Source of the DNA: JAAYZM01 sp964510785
GTDB lineage: Bacteria > Actinomycetota > Actinomycetes > Actinomycetales > Cellulomonadaceae
Assembly (NCBI GenBank): GCA_964510785.1
Contig: CAZECM010000016.1
Span: forward strand, 1 to 52,736
Length of the DNA stretch: 52,736 nt
Direction: 5' to 3'
Program-made: the position numbers and the translations under genes
In this document: positions 1 through 7,053 of the stretch, piece by piece
Numbering within the stretch: the stretch's first letter is position 1
How the letters are laid out: the number at the start of each line of letters is the position of its first letter
Notes under the pieces: generated by a model
Databases searched by the model: none
Seen by the model: only the letters and a program-made list of their open reading frames with translations
Told to the model about the DNA's origin: nothing

Positions 1-838
1 TGTCGACGAGGAACTCGACGGTGCCCGCGTTCTGGTAGCCGATGTGCCGGGCGAAGGCCACGGCGTCCTCGCACAGCTTCGCCCGCAGCTCCGGGTCGAG
101 GTCGGGCGCGGGGGCGATCTCGATGACCTTCTGGTGGCGTCGCTGCACGGAGCAGTCGCGCTCGAACAGGTGCACCACGTCGCCCGAGGCGTCCGCGAGG
201 ATCTGCACCTCGATGTGACGCGGTCGGATGACGGCCTGCTCGAGGAACACCCGCGCGTCGCCGAACGCGCTCTCCGCCTCGCGCATCGCGGCGTTCATCG
301 ACTCGGCGAGGTCGGCGGGGTCGGTCACCTTGCGCATGCCGCGCCCGCCACCACCCGCGACCGCCTTGACGAAGAGCGGGAACCCGATCCCCTCCGCCTG
401 CGCCACGAGCTCGGCCACGACGTCGCTCGGCTCCGTGGAGGCCAGGACCGGGAGCCCCGCCTCACGCGCGGCACGCAGGGCGCTCACCTTGTTGCCGGTG
501 AGCTCGAGCACCTCGGCGGGCGGACCGACGAAGACGATCCCCTCCGCCGCGCACCGCCGGGCGAGCTCGGGGTTCTCCGAGAGGAAGCCGTAGCCGGGGT
601 AGACGGCATCCGCCTCGGCCTCGCGAGCTACGCGCAGGATCTCGTCGATGTCGAGGTAGGCGCGTACGGGGTGCCCCTGCTCCCCCACCGGGTACGCCTC
701 GTCGGCCTTGAGCCGGTGCTCGGAGTTGCGGTCCTCGTACGGGAAGATCGCGACCGTCCGGGCACCCAGCTCGTACGCGGCGCGAAAGGCACGGACGGCG
801 ATCTCCGCCCGGTTGGCAACGAGAACCTTGGCGAACAC
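1..838 (-). CDS. pyc: Pyruvate carboxylase, N-terminal part (runs off the window)
   Basis: The leftward frame encodes a biotin carboxylase domain. It begins FAKVLVANRAEIAVRAFR and contains YPGYGFLSENP, a glycine-rich ATP-binding loop (AGGGGRGM) and HIEVQILAD. The start, with FPYEDRNSEHRLKADE, matches actinobacterial pyruvate carboxylase better than acetyl-CoA carboxylase alpha subunits. The enzyme carboxylates pyruvate to oxaloacetate, refilling the TCA cycle. About 279 residues are visible of a family size near 1,130, so the carboxyltransferase and biotinyl domains lie outside. GGAGG at 845-849 sits 6 nt before a GTG at 838 but only 3 nt before an in-frame ATG at 841, so I chose the GTG. The gene is divergent from the ParA-like gene. 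Confidence 0.9.
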   Translation of the reverse strand, partial: MFAKVLVANRAEIAVRAFRAAYELGARTVAIFPYEDRNSEHRLKADEAYPVGEQGHPVRAYLDIDEILRVAREAEADAVYPGYGFLSENPELARRCAAEGIVFVGPPAEVLELTGNKVSALRAAREAGLPVLASTEPSDVVAELVAQAEGIGFPLFVKAVAGGGGRGMRKVTDPADLAESMNAAMREAESAFGDARVFLEQAVIRPRHIEVQILADASGDVVHLFERDCSVQRRHQKVIEIAPAPDLDPELRAKLCEDAVAFARHIGYQNAGTVEFLVD

Positions 839-868
839 CATGAACCTCCAGAGACAAACGAGGGTCGG

Positions 869-874
869 ATTTTA
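869..874 (-). promoter_or_regulatory. Probable -10 box (TAAAAT) of pyc
   Basis: TAAAAT on the minus strand lies about 30 nt upstream of the pyc start in an otherwise GC-rich spacer. No convincing -35 box is visible. An inverted repeat at 877-891 lies just upstream. Confidence 0.45.
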
Positions 875-876
875 CC

Positions 877-891
877 TGTTCGTGAAGAACA
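877..891. promoter_or_regulatory. Inverted repeat TGTTC-N5-GAACA in the pyc promoter
   Basis: Two perfect 5-bp arms separated by 5 nt cover the region where the pyc -35 would be. The position suggests a regulator site controlling pyruvate carboxylase. Which protein binds is unknown. Confidence 0.4.
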
Positions 892-1001
892 CCGAGCGAT
901 CCGACCGCACCTCGGCGCACCGGCACACCCCGCGCGACCGTCGAGCAGACTGAATCTTGCCACGCGCGCGGCAGAGCAGGCGCTCCTGCCCATCCTGCGG
1001 C

Positions 1002-1007
1002 TACGGT
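1002..1007 (+). promoter_or_regulatory. Leaderless-type -10 box (TACGGT) of the ParA-like gene
   Basis: TACGGT ends 7 nt before the GTG at 1015 and no Shine-Dalgarno precedes that GTG. This spacing would place the transcription start at the start codon. Confidence 0.4.
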
Positions 1008-1014
1008 GGGACTC

Positions 1015-1788
1015 GTGCTGGTGCTCGGGGTATGCAGCCTCAAGGGAGGCGTGGGCAAGACGTCGGTGACCCTGGGACTCGCCTCCGCGGCGCTGACCCG
1101 CGGGATCCGCACCCTCGTGATCGACCTCGACCCGCAGGGCGACTCCACGATGGCACTCGCTCCCCCGGTGGACCCCGAGGCGCTCGACATCGCCGCCGTG
1201 CTCGACCTCCCGGGCTACGACTCGATCCAGCGTGCGCTCGCGACGAGCGGCTGGGCCCCCGAGGGCCTCGACCTGCTGCGCGGCTCGGAGGACTCGGCGC
1301 GCCACGACGGCGTCGACATCCCCACTCAGAACGTGGGGCGGCTCTCGGAGATCCTCTCGATGGTCTCCGGCTACGACCTCGTGCTCGTGGACTGCCCGCC
1401 GTCGCTCGGGGGGCTCACCCGCACGGGACTCTCTGCGTGCGACCGCGCCGTCGTCGTCACCGAACCGGGCCTGTTCGCGGTCATGGCCGTGGCCAGGGCG
1501 CTGCGCACGATCGACCAGCTGCGCCGCTCGGGCGCGACCGACGTCCAGCCGCTCGGCATCGCCGTGAACCGCGTGAAGACCCGATCCGTCGAGCAGGAGT
1601 ACCGCCTCGAGGAGCTCCGGACGCTCTACGGGCCGCTCGTGCTCAGCCCCGTGGTCCCGGAGCGTGCCGCGCTCCAGCAGGCCCAGGGCGCCGCGGTGCC
1701 GATCCATGCGTGGCCCGGTGCCGCGGCACGCGTGGTCTCCTACGCGTTCGACCAGCTCCTCGACCGCGCGCTGCGCGCCCCGCGCTAG
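1015..1788 (+). CDS. ParA/MinD-family ATPase (orphan, beside a MerR gene)
   Basis: Protein of 257 residues with a deviant Walker A (CSLKGGVGKTSVT, residues 7-19), a switch region VIDLDPQGDSTMAL and a Walker B-like VLVDCPPSLGG. These are hallmarks of ParA/Soj P-loop ATPases that position cargo on the nucleoid or membrane. No ParB or parS is adjacent, so the cargo is unknown. It converges with the MerR gene and the two stop codons are 2 bp apart. Possible starts are GTG at 1006, 1015 and 1021; I chose 1015 because the upstream TACGGT fits a leaderless transcript. A second ParA, in the scpAB context, lies at 47006-47869, so this one is probably not the chromosomal segregation ParA. Confidence 0.8.
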   Translation: MLVLGVCSLKGGVGKTSVTLGLASAALTRGIRTLVIDLDPQGDSTMALAPPVDPEALDIAAVLDLPGYDSIQRALATSGWAPEGLDLLRGSEDSARHDGVDIPTQNVGRLSEILSMVSGYDLVLVDCPPSLGGLTRTGLSACDRAVVVTEPGLFAVMAVARALRTIDQLRRSGATDVQPLGIAVNRVKTRSVEQEYRLEELRTLYGPLVLSPVVPERAALQQAQGAAVPIHAWPGAAARVVSYAFDQLLDRALRAPR

Positions 1789-1790
1789 AT

Positions 1791-2369
1791 CTAGACCGCG
1801 TTGCGCGCGCGACGCGCAGCCAGCTCGTCCGAGACCGCGGCGGCGGACCGGTCCTCCGCACGCTCGGTCGGCAGCTCGGCGAGGCTGCCCTCGACCTCGC
1901 GCCAGACGCGGCCGACGGCGATGCCGAACACGCCCTGACCGCCCTGGACGAGGTCGTACACCTCGTCGGCGGACGTGCACTCGTACACGCTCGCGCCGTC
2001 GGACATGAGCGTGATCTGCGCGAGGTCCTCGACCCCCCGCTCGCGCAGGTGGCTCACGGCCGTGCGGATCTGCTGCAGCGAGACGCCCGTGTCGAGCAAG
2101 CGCTTGACGACCTTGAGCACGAGGATGTCGCGGAAGGAGTATAGGCGCTGCGTGCCCGAGCCGGTTCCCGGGCGCACCGTCGGCTCGACGAGACCCGTAC
2201 GTGCCCAGTAGTCGAGCTGCCGGTACGTGATACCGGCCGCGCGGCACGCCGTCGGACCGCGGTAACCCTCGTCCGCGTCGAGCTCGGGGAGCTCGTCACC
2301 GAAGAGCAGACCCTGGACCCGCTGCTGAACCGGGCCGGCCAGGGCTTCGCTGCCTTCGATGCCGCTCAC
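1791..2369 (-). CDS. MerR-family regulator, Rv1830-type, downstream of DUF151
   Basis: Protein of 192 residues. The MerR winged helix spans about residues 36-105 (GYRGPTACRAAGITYRQLDY, RLYSFRDILVLKVVKRLLD, GVSLQQIRTAV), followed by a short C-terminal region. Gene order FHA, MerR, DUF151, MerR is the same as Mycobacterium tuberculosis Rv1827-Rv1830, and this is the distal member (established synteny). GGAGG precedes the GTG start at 2369 by 4 nt. Its upstream region carries three near-identical direct repeats (2417-2460), which could be its own operator. The ligand and targets are unknown. Confidence 0.85.
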   Translation of the reverse strand: MSGIEGSEALAGPVQQRVQGLLFGDELPELDADEGYRGPTACRAAGITYRQLDYWARTGLVEPTVRPGTGSGTQRLYSFRDILVLKVVKRLLDTGVSLQQIRTAVSHLRERGVEDLAQITLMSDGASVYECTSADEVYDLVQGGQGVFGIAVGRVWREVEGSLAELPTERAEDRSAAAVSDELAARRARNAV

Positions 2370-2416
2370 GGTTCCTCCAAGAGTGTGTCGGCCGGGAACT
2401 GCTCCGGCCTCGGGTG

Positions 2417-2460
2417 GTTCAGGTGCCTGCGCTGTTCACGTACCCCGCGCTGTCCAGGTA
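2417..2460 (-). repeat. Three tandem operator-like repeats upstream of the MerR gene
   Basis: On the minus strand TACCTGGACAGCGC (2460-2447) is repeated as TACGTGAACAGCGC (2442-2429) with an 18-nt period. A shorter copy, CACCTGAAC, lies at 2425-2417. All lie 48-91 nt before the start of the MerR gene. Direct repeats with a period near two helical turns suggest binding of several protomers on one face of the DNA. Confidence 0.45.
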
Positions 2461-2531
2461 ACGCTATGGCCCCCGGTGGGGGGCGTCAACGATCGCTCCG
2501 CGTGTCGCACCGAGAAGTCTCGACATGAACT

Positions 2532-3044
2532 TCAGGGTGAGGGTTCTTCGCCCTCCTCGCCCTCGAAGTCCTCCGGCTCGACGCCCTCGAGGAACTCCCG
2601 GAACTTCTCCACCTCCTGCTCCTCGTCCCCGGATCCTGCCTCGACACCGGCCAGGGCGAGCACCTGCGCGGCGCACAGCACGGGGCTACCGGTCCGCACC
2701 GCGATCCCGATCGCGTCGGACGCCCGCGAGTCGATCCGCACGCCCGAGGCGAACACGAGCGCCGCGTGGAACACCCCGTCCACGAGCTGGGTGATCTCGA
2801 CGTGGTCCAGCGTGTTCCCCGTCGCTTCGATGACGCTGCGCAGCAGGTCGTGGGTCAACGGCCGCAGCGGGACGACGCCCTCGACGGCGACGGCGATCGA
2901 CGTCGCCTCTGCCGGTCCCACCACGATCGGCAGCACGAGCCTGCTCTCCGGGTCGTGGAGGAGCACGACGAGGTCCTCGGCCGGCAGGTGACGGCGCACG
3001 CCGGCGACATCGAGCGGGACCAGCTCTCCATCGTCTTCGCGCAC
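2532..3044 (-). CDS. DUF151 (bifunctional nuclease) family protein
   Basis: Protein of 170 residues with the DUF151/bifunctional-nuclease fold: VLPIVVGPAEATSIA near residue 38, a VEGVVPLRPLTHDLL stretch and DSRASDAIGIAVRTGSPV near residue 105. The acidic tail (EDFEGEEGEEPSP) is typical of actinobacterial members. It is the homologue of Rv1829 in the conserved FHA/MerR/DUF151/MerR order. The nuclease activity assigned to plant members has not been shown for this branch. Translation starts at GTG 3044, and TAGCGT (3051-3056) lies 6 nt upstream without a ribosome site, so it may have its own leaderless promoter. Confidence 0.85.
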   Translation of the reverse strand: MREDDGELVPLDVAGVRRHLPAEDLVVLLHDPESRLVLPIVVGPAEATSIAVAVEGVVPLRPLTHDLLRSVIEATGNTLDHVEITQLVDGVFHAALVFASGVRIDSRASDAIGIAVRTGSPVLCAAQVLALAGVEAGSGDEEQEVEKFREFLEGVEPEDFEGEEGEEPSP

Positions 3045-3050
3045 GGCTCC

Positions 3051-3056
3051 ACGCTA
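3051..3056 (-). promoter_or_regulatory. Leaderless -10 box (TAGCGT) of the DUF151 gene
   Basis: TAGCGT on the minus strand ends 6 nt before the GTG at 3044. The same hexamer recurs at other starts in the window. Confidence 0.5.
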
Positions 3057-3093
3057 CGTCGCCGCGCCTCGCGATGCCGGGCGAACGGTGGTG

Positions 3094-3858
3094 TCAGACG
3101 TCGAGCTGCATCACACCGCCGCGCACGAGGGCGGTGTGCAGCTGGGCGCACAGCTCACCCACCTCCGCGGCGACCGTGCCGGCGTGCGCACGGGCGGACG
3201 GCGTGCGCTGGCTGCGCCACGGAGCGACGAGCTGGTCGACGATGTCGACCTGGCGGTCCGCGGCCTGTCGGAAGGAGCGCAGGTGGCGTGCGTCGATGCC
3301 GTGCTCGGCCAAGGACGCCGCGATGCGCACCACCTCGCGCGCGCCCGGCTCGAGGTGACCGGTGTCCGCGAGCGTCACGACACCGGCGTCGACGAGCCCC
3401 GAGACGAACGCCGCGTCGAGCTCGAGGGAGAGCGCGAGCGAGTCCACCGTCTCCCGCTCTGCGGCACCCGGGCGCGAGACCTCGCCGTCCTGCGCCGCGA
3501 GGTGAGGCGTGAGGTGCTCCGAGCTGCGGCCGGCGTCGAGCTCGGCAAGCTGTTCCCCGATGACCTTGAGCGGCAGGTAGCGGTCCCGCTGCTGGCGCAG
3601 GACGTAGCGCAGGCGCTCGACGTCGGCCGGGCTGTACTGCCGGTAGCCCGCCGGGGTCCGCACCGGGGTGACGAGCCCTTGCTCCTNNNNNNNNNNGGGA
3701 AACTCGGTCCCGAGCGCGGCGAGCACGTCGGAGATGCGCATCGTCGCGTGCCGGGAGATGCCCTGCGGCCAGGGCTCGGCGGCGGCGGGCCGGCGCGCCA
3801 CGGGTGTCGACGGCAGCGCGGGCGAGGGTCGAGGCGCCCGGTGTGGTGCTGGGGCCAT
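3094..3858 (-). CDS. ftsR: FtsR/Rv1828-type MerR regulator, interrupted by an assembly gap
   Basis: The MerR domain starts with MRISDVLAALGTEFP and resumes after the gap with EQGLVTPVRTPAGYRQYS and DRYLPLKVIGEQLAEL. This matches Rv1828 of M. tuberculosis and FtsR (Cg1631) of Corynebacterium glutamicum, an activator of ftsZ. It starts at ATG 3858, sharing one base with the garA stop codon (TGATG). A Pro/Ala-rich leader of about 40 residues precedes the domain, so translation could start later. The 10 N remove most of the DNA-recognition helix. Family alignment (DVTISKIRFLE expected) suggests about 31 nt are missing, which keeps the frame. The C-terminal half is an effector or dimerisation region. 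Confidence 0.85.
   Translation of the reverse strand: MAPAPHRAPRPSPALPSTPVARRPAAAEPWPQGISRHATMRISDVLAALGTEFPXXXXEQGLVTPVRTPAGYRQYSPADVERLRYVLRQQRDRYLPLKVIGEQLAELDAGRSSEHLTPHLAAQDGEVSRPGAAERETVDSLALSLELDAAFVSGLVDAGVVTLADTGHLEPGAREVVRIAASLAEHGIDARHLRSFRQAADRQVDIVDQLVAPWRSQRTPSARAHAGTVAAEVGELCAQLHTALVRGGVMQLDV
3687..3696. other. Assembly gap (10 N) inside the FtsR-like gene
   Basis: Ten N interrupt the winged-helix coding region. Comparison with the MerR family motif suggests the true gap is near 31 bases, so the N run is a placeholder and not a measured length. Confidence 0.9.
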
Positions 3859-4358
3859 CAGGCGTCGGTGCCCGCGACCGCGCCGTCGTCCGACGCGCGC
3901 TGGTACCGCACGGGACTCGGGTGGAACGTCATGCGGAACTTGCCGATCTGGACCTCGTCGCCCGCCCGGAGCAGCACGGACTCGATGCGCTCCCGGTTGA
4001 CGTACGTGCCGTTGAGCGAGCCGACGTCACGCACCACGAAGTCGTCGAGCTCTCGGACGAACTCGACGTGCCGACGCGAGACCGTCACGTCGTCGAGGAA
4101 GATGTCGGCCTCCTCCGAGCGGCCCGCGAGCGTGCGCTCGGCGTCGAGCAGGAATCGCGCGCCGGAGCTGGGACCGCGCTCGACGATGAGCAGCGCGGAG
4201 GTGCGCGGCAGCGCGGCGACCGCCTCCTTGTCCTCGACGGACAGACCGCGCAGACCCGGGTCCACCTCCACAGGCAGGACGGCTCCGATGGACACCGTCG
4301 TGTCCGTCACATGGGGCTGTGCCACGGGGTTCTCGGGCGTCGGCGTCTGCTCGCTCAT
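3858..4358 (-). CDS. garA: FHA-domain protein, GarA/OdhI-like
   Basis: Protein of 166 residues. The FHA domain spans about residues 55-145 with the phosphothreonine-binding elements GRSEEADIFL, SRRHVEF and GSLNGTYVN. GarA/OdhI binds and inhibits 2-oxoglutarate dehydrogenase when unphosphorylated, and Ser/Thr kinases phosphorylate an N-terminal ETTS motif to switch it off. The visible N-terminus has DTTVS near residue 19, a divergent version of that motif. It heads the FHA-MerR-DUF151-MerR run. Unlike M. tuberculosis, no gcvH lies between it and the DUF881 genes. A weak GAGG precedes the ATG, and a -10 box is at 4397-4402. Confidence 0.85.
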   Translation of the reverse strand: MSEQTPTPENPVAQPHVTDTTVSIGAVLPVEVDPGLRGLSVEDKEAVAALPRTSALLIVERGPSSGARFLLDAERTLAGRSEEADIFLDDVTVSRRHVEFVRELDDFVVRDVGSLNGTYVNRERIESVLLRAGDEVQIGKFRMTFHPSPVRYQRASDDGAVAGTDA

Positions 4359-4396
4359 CGCACCTCAATCATTCGTCTCGACTCGTGCTGCACTCC

Positions 4397-4402
4397 ACCC
4401 TA
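4397..4402 (-). promoter_or_regulatory. Probable -10 box (TAGGGT) of garA
   Basis: TAGGGT on the minus strand lies 38 nt before the garA ATG, giving an inferred leader of about 32 nt. Confidence 0.4.
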
Positions 4403-4469
4403 TGCGCAGCACGCGGGGTTGCGTAGGTCTACCCGCACCATCGGCACGCACGGCGCCACGGTTGAGGGC

Positions 4470-5231
4470 TCATCCCTCGTCCGGCACGGGGCTCGCGAAG
4501 CGCAGCTCGTGCGGCACGCGCGTGGCGGTCACCTGCAGCTCCTCGGCGGTCGCCACGGACGCGACCGCGCTCTGGCTCCGGACCAGGGACAGCGCACCAC
4601 CGGGGATCTCGAGAGCCTGCGAGATCGTGTGGGAGTCGCCGATGACGAGCCACACGGCGGGGTTGCCCACGAGGACGCCGTCGACGAGAACTCCGTCCGG
4701 TCCGTCGAGGAAGAACGTCTCGGCGGTGACGCGTTGCCCGTCGACCTGCACGGCCTCGGCCCCCGCGTTGCGCAGCTCCGTCAGGATCGTCACGTACGTG
4801 GACGCGGTGAGGCTGCGGTGCAGGTCGTTGACGGTCAGCGTGATGCCAGGGCCGACGGCGGGCAACCGACCCGACAGCACCCCTTGCGTCCCGGCCCGCG
4901 CCGTCGCCGCCTCGAGGGCGGCCTGCTGCTGGTTCGTGCCGCTCGCGAGCTCGTCACGCGTGCGCTCGAGCTCCGTGACCCGGGTGCGCAGCTCGCGCGA
5001 GTGGTCCGTCGTCTCCTCGAGCAGCTGCACGAGGTCGGACTGCCGCAGCGCGGACAGACCGCTCGACTGGGTGTGACGCACCTGGGTCACGAGCGCGAAG
5101 CCGAGCAGCGCGCACAGCAGGCCGGCGAGCAGGTGGCTCGCGCTCGCCTGCGGCCGCAGGCTGCGCAGGATGACGCCCCAGGACTCACGCATCGTGGGTT
5201 CCGGTCGCTCGTGCGGCTGCGTCTGGGCCAT
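4470..5231 (-). CDS. DUF881 family membrane-anchored protein (distal copy)
   Basis: Protein of 253 residues. A single membrane segment lies near residues 34-52 (LLAGLLCALLGFALVTQV), followed by a coiled-coil-like stretch (about 68-98) and a DUF881 domain (GPGITLTVND, LRNAGAEAVQVDGQRV). DUF881 proteins occur in pairs flanking sbp next to pgsA in actinomycetes (Rv1823 and Rv1825), as here. The function is unproven; YlxW/YlxX relatives in Firmicutes sit in cell-division clusters. It starts 2 nt after the sbp stop codon. An internal ATG at residue 14 is a possible alternative start. The topology suggests most of the protein is outside the cell. Confidence 0.85.
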   Translation of the reverse strand: MAQTQPHERPEPTMRESWGVILRSLRPQASASHLLAGLLCALLGFALVTQVRHTQSSGLSALRQSDLVQLLEETTDHSRELRTRVTELERTRDELASGTNQQQAALEAATARAGTQGVLSGRLPAVGPGITLTVNDLHRSLTASTYVTILTELRNAGAEAVQVDGQRVTAETFFLDGPDGVLVDGVLVGNPAVWLVIGDSHTISQALEIPGGALSLVRSQSAVASVATAEELQVTATRVPHELRFASPVPDEG

Positions 5232-5233
5232 CG

Positions 5234-5566
5234 CTACGCCTTGAACAGGTGGCGTCGGATCGCCGCGGCGTTGGAGAAGATGCGGATACCGAGGACGACG
5301 ACGACGGCGGTCGACAGCTGGGTCCCCACCCCGAGCTGGTCGCCGAGGAACACGATGAGCGCGGCGAGCACCACGTTGGACAGGAACGACACGACGAACA
5401 CCTTCTCGTCGAAGATCCCGTCGAGCTGCGCGCGCAGGCCACCGAAGAGCGCGTCGAGCGCCGCGATGACGGCGATCGGCAGGTACGGCTGGACCCCCGC
5501 GGGGACTGTCGGCTCGAGGAGAAGTCCTGCGACCACACCCAGCACCAGCCCGAGCACCGCGATCAT
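5234..5566 (-). CDS. sbp: Small basic protein family (Sbp, DUF1290)
   Basis: Protein of 110 residues with hydrophobic segments near 1-18, 30-42, 50-70 and 78-97 and the signature PYLPIAVIAALDALFGGLRA followed by FDEKVFVVSF. This matches the Sbp/DUF1290 family (YlxX in Bacillus, Rv1824 in M. tuberculosis). It sits between the two DUF881 genes, starting inside the stop codon of the upstream one (ATGA overlap at 5563-5566). It is a multi-pass membrane protein of unknown molecular role; context suggests envelope or division functions with its DUF881 partners. Confidence 0.9.
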   Translation of the reverse strand: MIAVLGLVLGVVAGLLLEPTVPAGVQPYLPIAVIAALDALFGGLRAQLDGIFDEKVFVVSFLSNVVLAALIVFLGDQLGVGTQLSTAVVVVLGIRIFSNAAAIRRHLFKA

Positions 5567-6465
5567 GTGCCCTCCTCCTCGTCGTCGGACGGCGGCAGTG
5601 GCGCCGCTCGGTCCAGCGTAGGTGCAGCGGCCGCGGGCGCGAGCAGGCTCGGCACGACCTCGACCGTCGAAGAGATGTCGTACACGCCCCGCAGCAGCGC
5701 GAGGTGGTCGCGCGCCGCGGTGCCGGCGAAGCGCGTGGGCAGGCGGTCCGGGTCGCCGATCGCCTCGACGACGTAGGGGCCGGCGAGCGGCACGAGGTCG
5801 ACGAGCACGGCCTGGCCCGCCGAGCGGATCGCCGTCAGTGCCGTGACCCGGATGCCGTTGACGCTCACCGTCTCGGCGCCCGCGGCCCACAAGCCGTTGA
5901 CGACCACGCGCAGGTCGGAGTCGTGCACGCGCCGGTCGAAGTCCCCCTCCTCGGCGTTGGGGGCGTCCGCGAGCGTCACGCGCACCCCGGGGCCCTGCAG
6001 CGCGACGGACCCGGAGGCCCCCTCGTCGATCGCGAGCTGGGCGAGCAGCTCGGGGTCGCTCGCCTCGAGGGCCGCGTGCTGGAGCCGCTGGATCTCGGTG
6101 TCGAGAGCGGCGAGCTGCTCCTCGCTCTCGCTCACCTCACGGCTCCGCTGCATGACCTCCTCCTCGAGCACGGCGCGGGCCTGGACGACGGCCGGCTGGG
6201 GAGCGCGCAGCGTCGTCGCCGCCGTCACCGTGAGGGCACCGAGCGCGACGGCGAGCACCACGAGCACGACCACTCCCCCGGCCGTGCGTCGCGGGCGGCC
6301 CGCCGCGGTCCGTCGTCGGGCGGCCGCCTCGTACCCGGGATCGAGCGGTCGAGCGAGGACGGACGTGAGCAGGCTCATCGAGACGTTCGAGTACCCGGCG
6401 GTCTCTCGTGTCGCGCGTGTCCGTGGCGCGGCCTGCGGCTCGCTCCCGGGTTCACGCTCCGGCAT
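5563..6465 (-). CDS. DUF881 family membrane-anchored protein (proximal copy)
   Basis: Protein of 300 residues. A long cytoplasmic N-terminus is followed by a membrane segment near residues 62-82 (GGVVVLVVLAVALGALTV), a heptad-like coiled coil (about 95-130) and the DUF881 domain (GPGVRVTLADA, VVNGLWAAGAETVSVNGIRV). It resembles Rv1825. It lies 12 nt downstream of pgsA and overlaps sbp by 4 nt, so pgsA, DUF881, sbp and DUF881 probably form one transcript. The tail is rich in Pro, Asp and Glu. No catalytic residues are recognisable. Confidence 0.85.
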   Translation of the reverse strand: MPEREPGSEPQAAPRTRATRETAGYSNVSMSLLTSVLARPLDPGYEAAARRRTAAGRPRRTAGGVVVLVVLAVALGALTVTAATTLRAPQPAVVQARAVLEEEVMQRSREVSESEEQLAALDTEIQRLQHAALEASDPELLAQLAIDEGASGSVALQGPGVRVTLADAPNAEEGDFDRRVHDSDLRVVVNGLWAAGAETVSVNGIRVTALTAIRSAGQAVLVDLVPLAGPYVVEAIGDPDRLPTRFAGTAARDHLALLRGVYDISSTVEVVPSLLAPAAAAPTLDRAAPLPPSDDEEEGT

Positions 6466-6477
6466 GGCTCTCCGCGA

Positions 6478-7053
6478 TCATGCCGTGGCTCCCGGGGCCC
6501 GGAGCAGCTCCGACGCCTGGCGCACGTAGAGCAGCGCCGCGATCCAGTACAGGACGATCCCCCACCACGCGAACGCCCAGCCCGCGGCGTGCGCCATGCT
6601 GCCCACGGCACCGTCCCACTGTGCGAGCAGCAGCAGCGGGAACGCGTAGAGCAGGGCGAAGGTGCCCGCCTTGCCCACGAAGTGCACGGGGAGCGGTCCG
6701 TAGCCGCGTCGCGCGAGCGCGGGCAGCAGGAGCGCGAGGAGCACGTCACGCCCCACGACGACGACGACGAGCCACCACGGCACGACGTCGCGCCATGCGA
6801 GCAGCACGAGCGTGACGAGGATGTACAGCCGGTCCGCGGCGGGGTCGAGCATCGCCCCGAGGCGCGAGCCCTGGTCGAAGCGGCGGGCGATCACGCCGTC
6901 GAGCCAGTCGGAGAAGCCAGCGAGGGCGAGGACGCCGAGCGCCGCGAGGTCGTATCCCTGGACGATGAGCCACGCGAACACGGGCACGAGGACGAGCCGG
7001 GCCACGCTGATCGCGTTCGGCACCGTCCAGATCCGGTCCGGCGCCTGGGTCAT
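6478..7053 (-). CDS. pgsA: CDP-alcohol phosphatidyltransferase (PgsA-like)
   Basis: Protein of 191 residues with the CDP-alcohol phosphatidyltransferase signature DGVIARRFDQGSRLGAMLD, ending in PAADR (the conserved DG, AR, G, D and D residues are all present), and about five membrane segments. Family members join a CDP-diacylglycerol lipid to an alcohol such as glycerol-3-phosphate. The location beside DUF881/sbp matches M. tuberculosis pgsA2 (Rv1822), whose exact substrate is uncertain. I chose ATG 7053, which overlaps the stop codon of the threonine aldolase gene (ATGA). A frame extended upstream has no support. Confidence 0.9.
   Translation of the reverse strand: MTQAPDRIWTVPNAISVARLVLVPVFAWLIVQGYDLAALGVLALAGFSDWLDGVIARRFDQGSRLGAMLDPAADRLYILVTLVLLAWRDVVPWWLVVVVVGRDVLLALLLPALARRGYGPLPVHFVGKAGTFALLYAFPLLLLAQWDGAVGSMAHAAGWAFAWWGIVLYWIAALLYVRQASELLRAPGATA

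Noticed and set aside
628..2247. Long leftward open frame of 539 codons
   Set aside because: It covers the ParA-like gene and the MerR gene in another frame and is Arg/Gly-rich without any family match; it is typical of high-GC shadow frames.
3088..5076. Long rightward open frames across the FtsR/GarA/DUF881 region
   Set aside because: These are antisense to conserved genes with clear domains and show no domain themselves.
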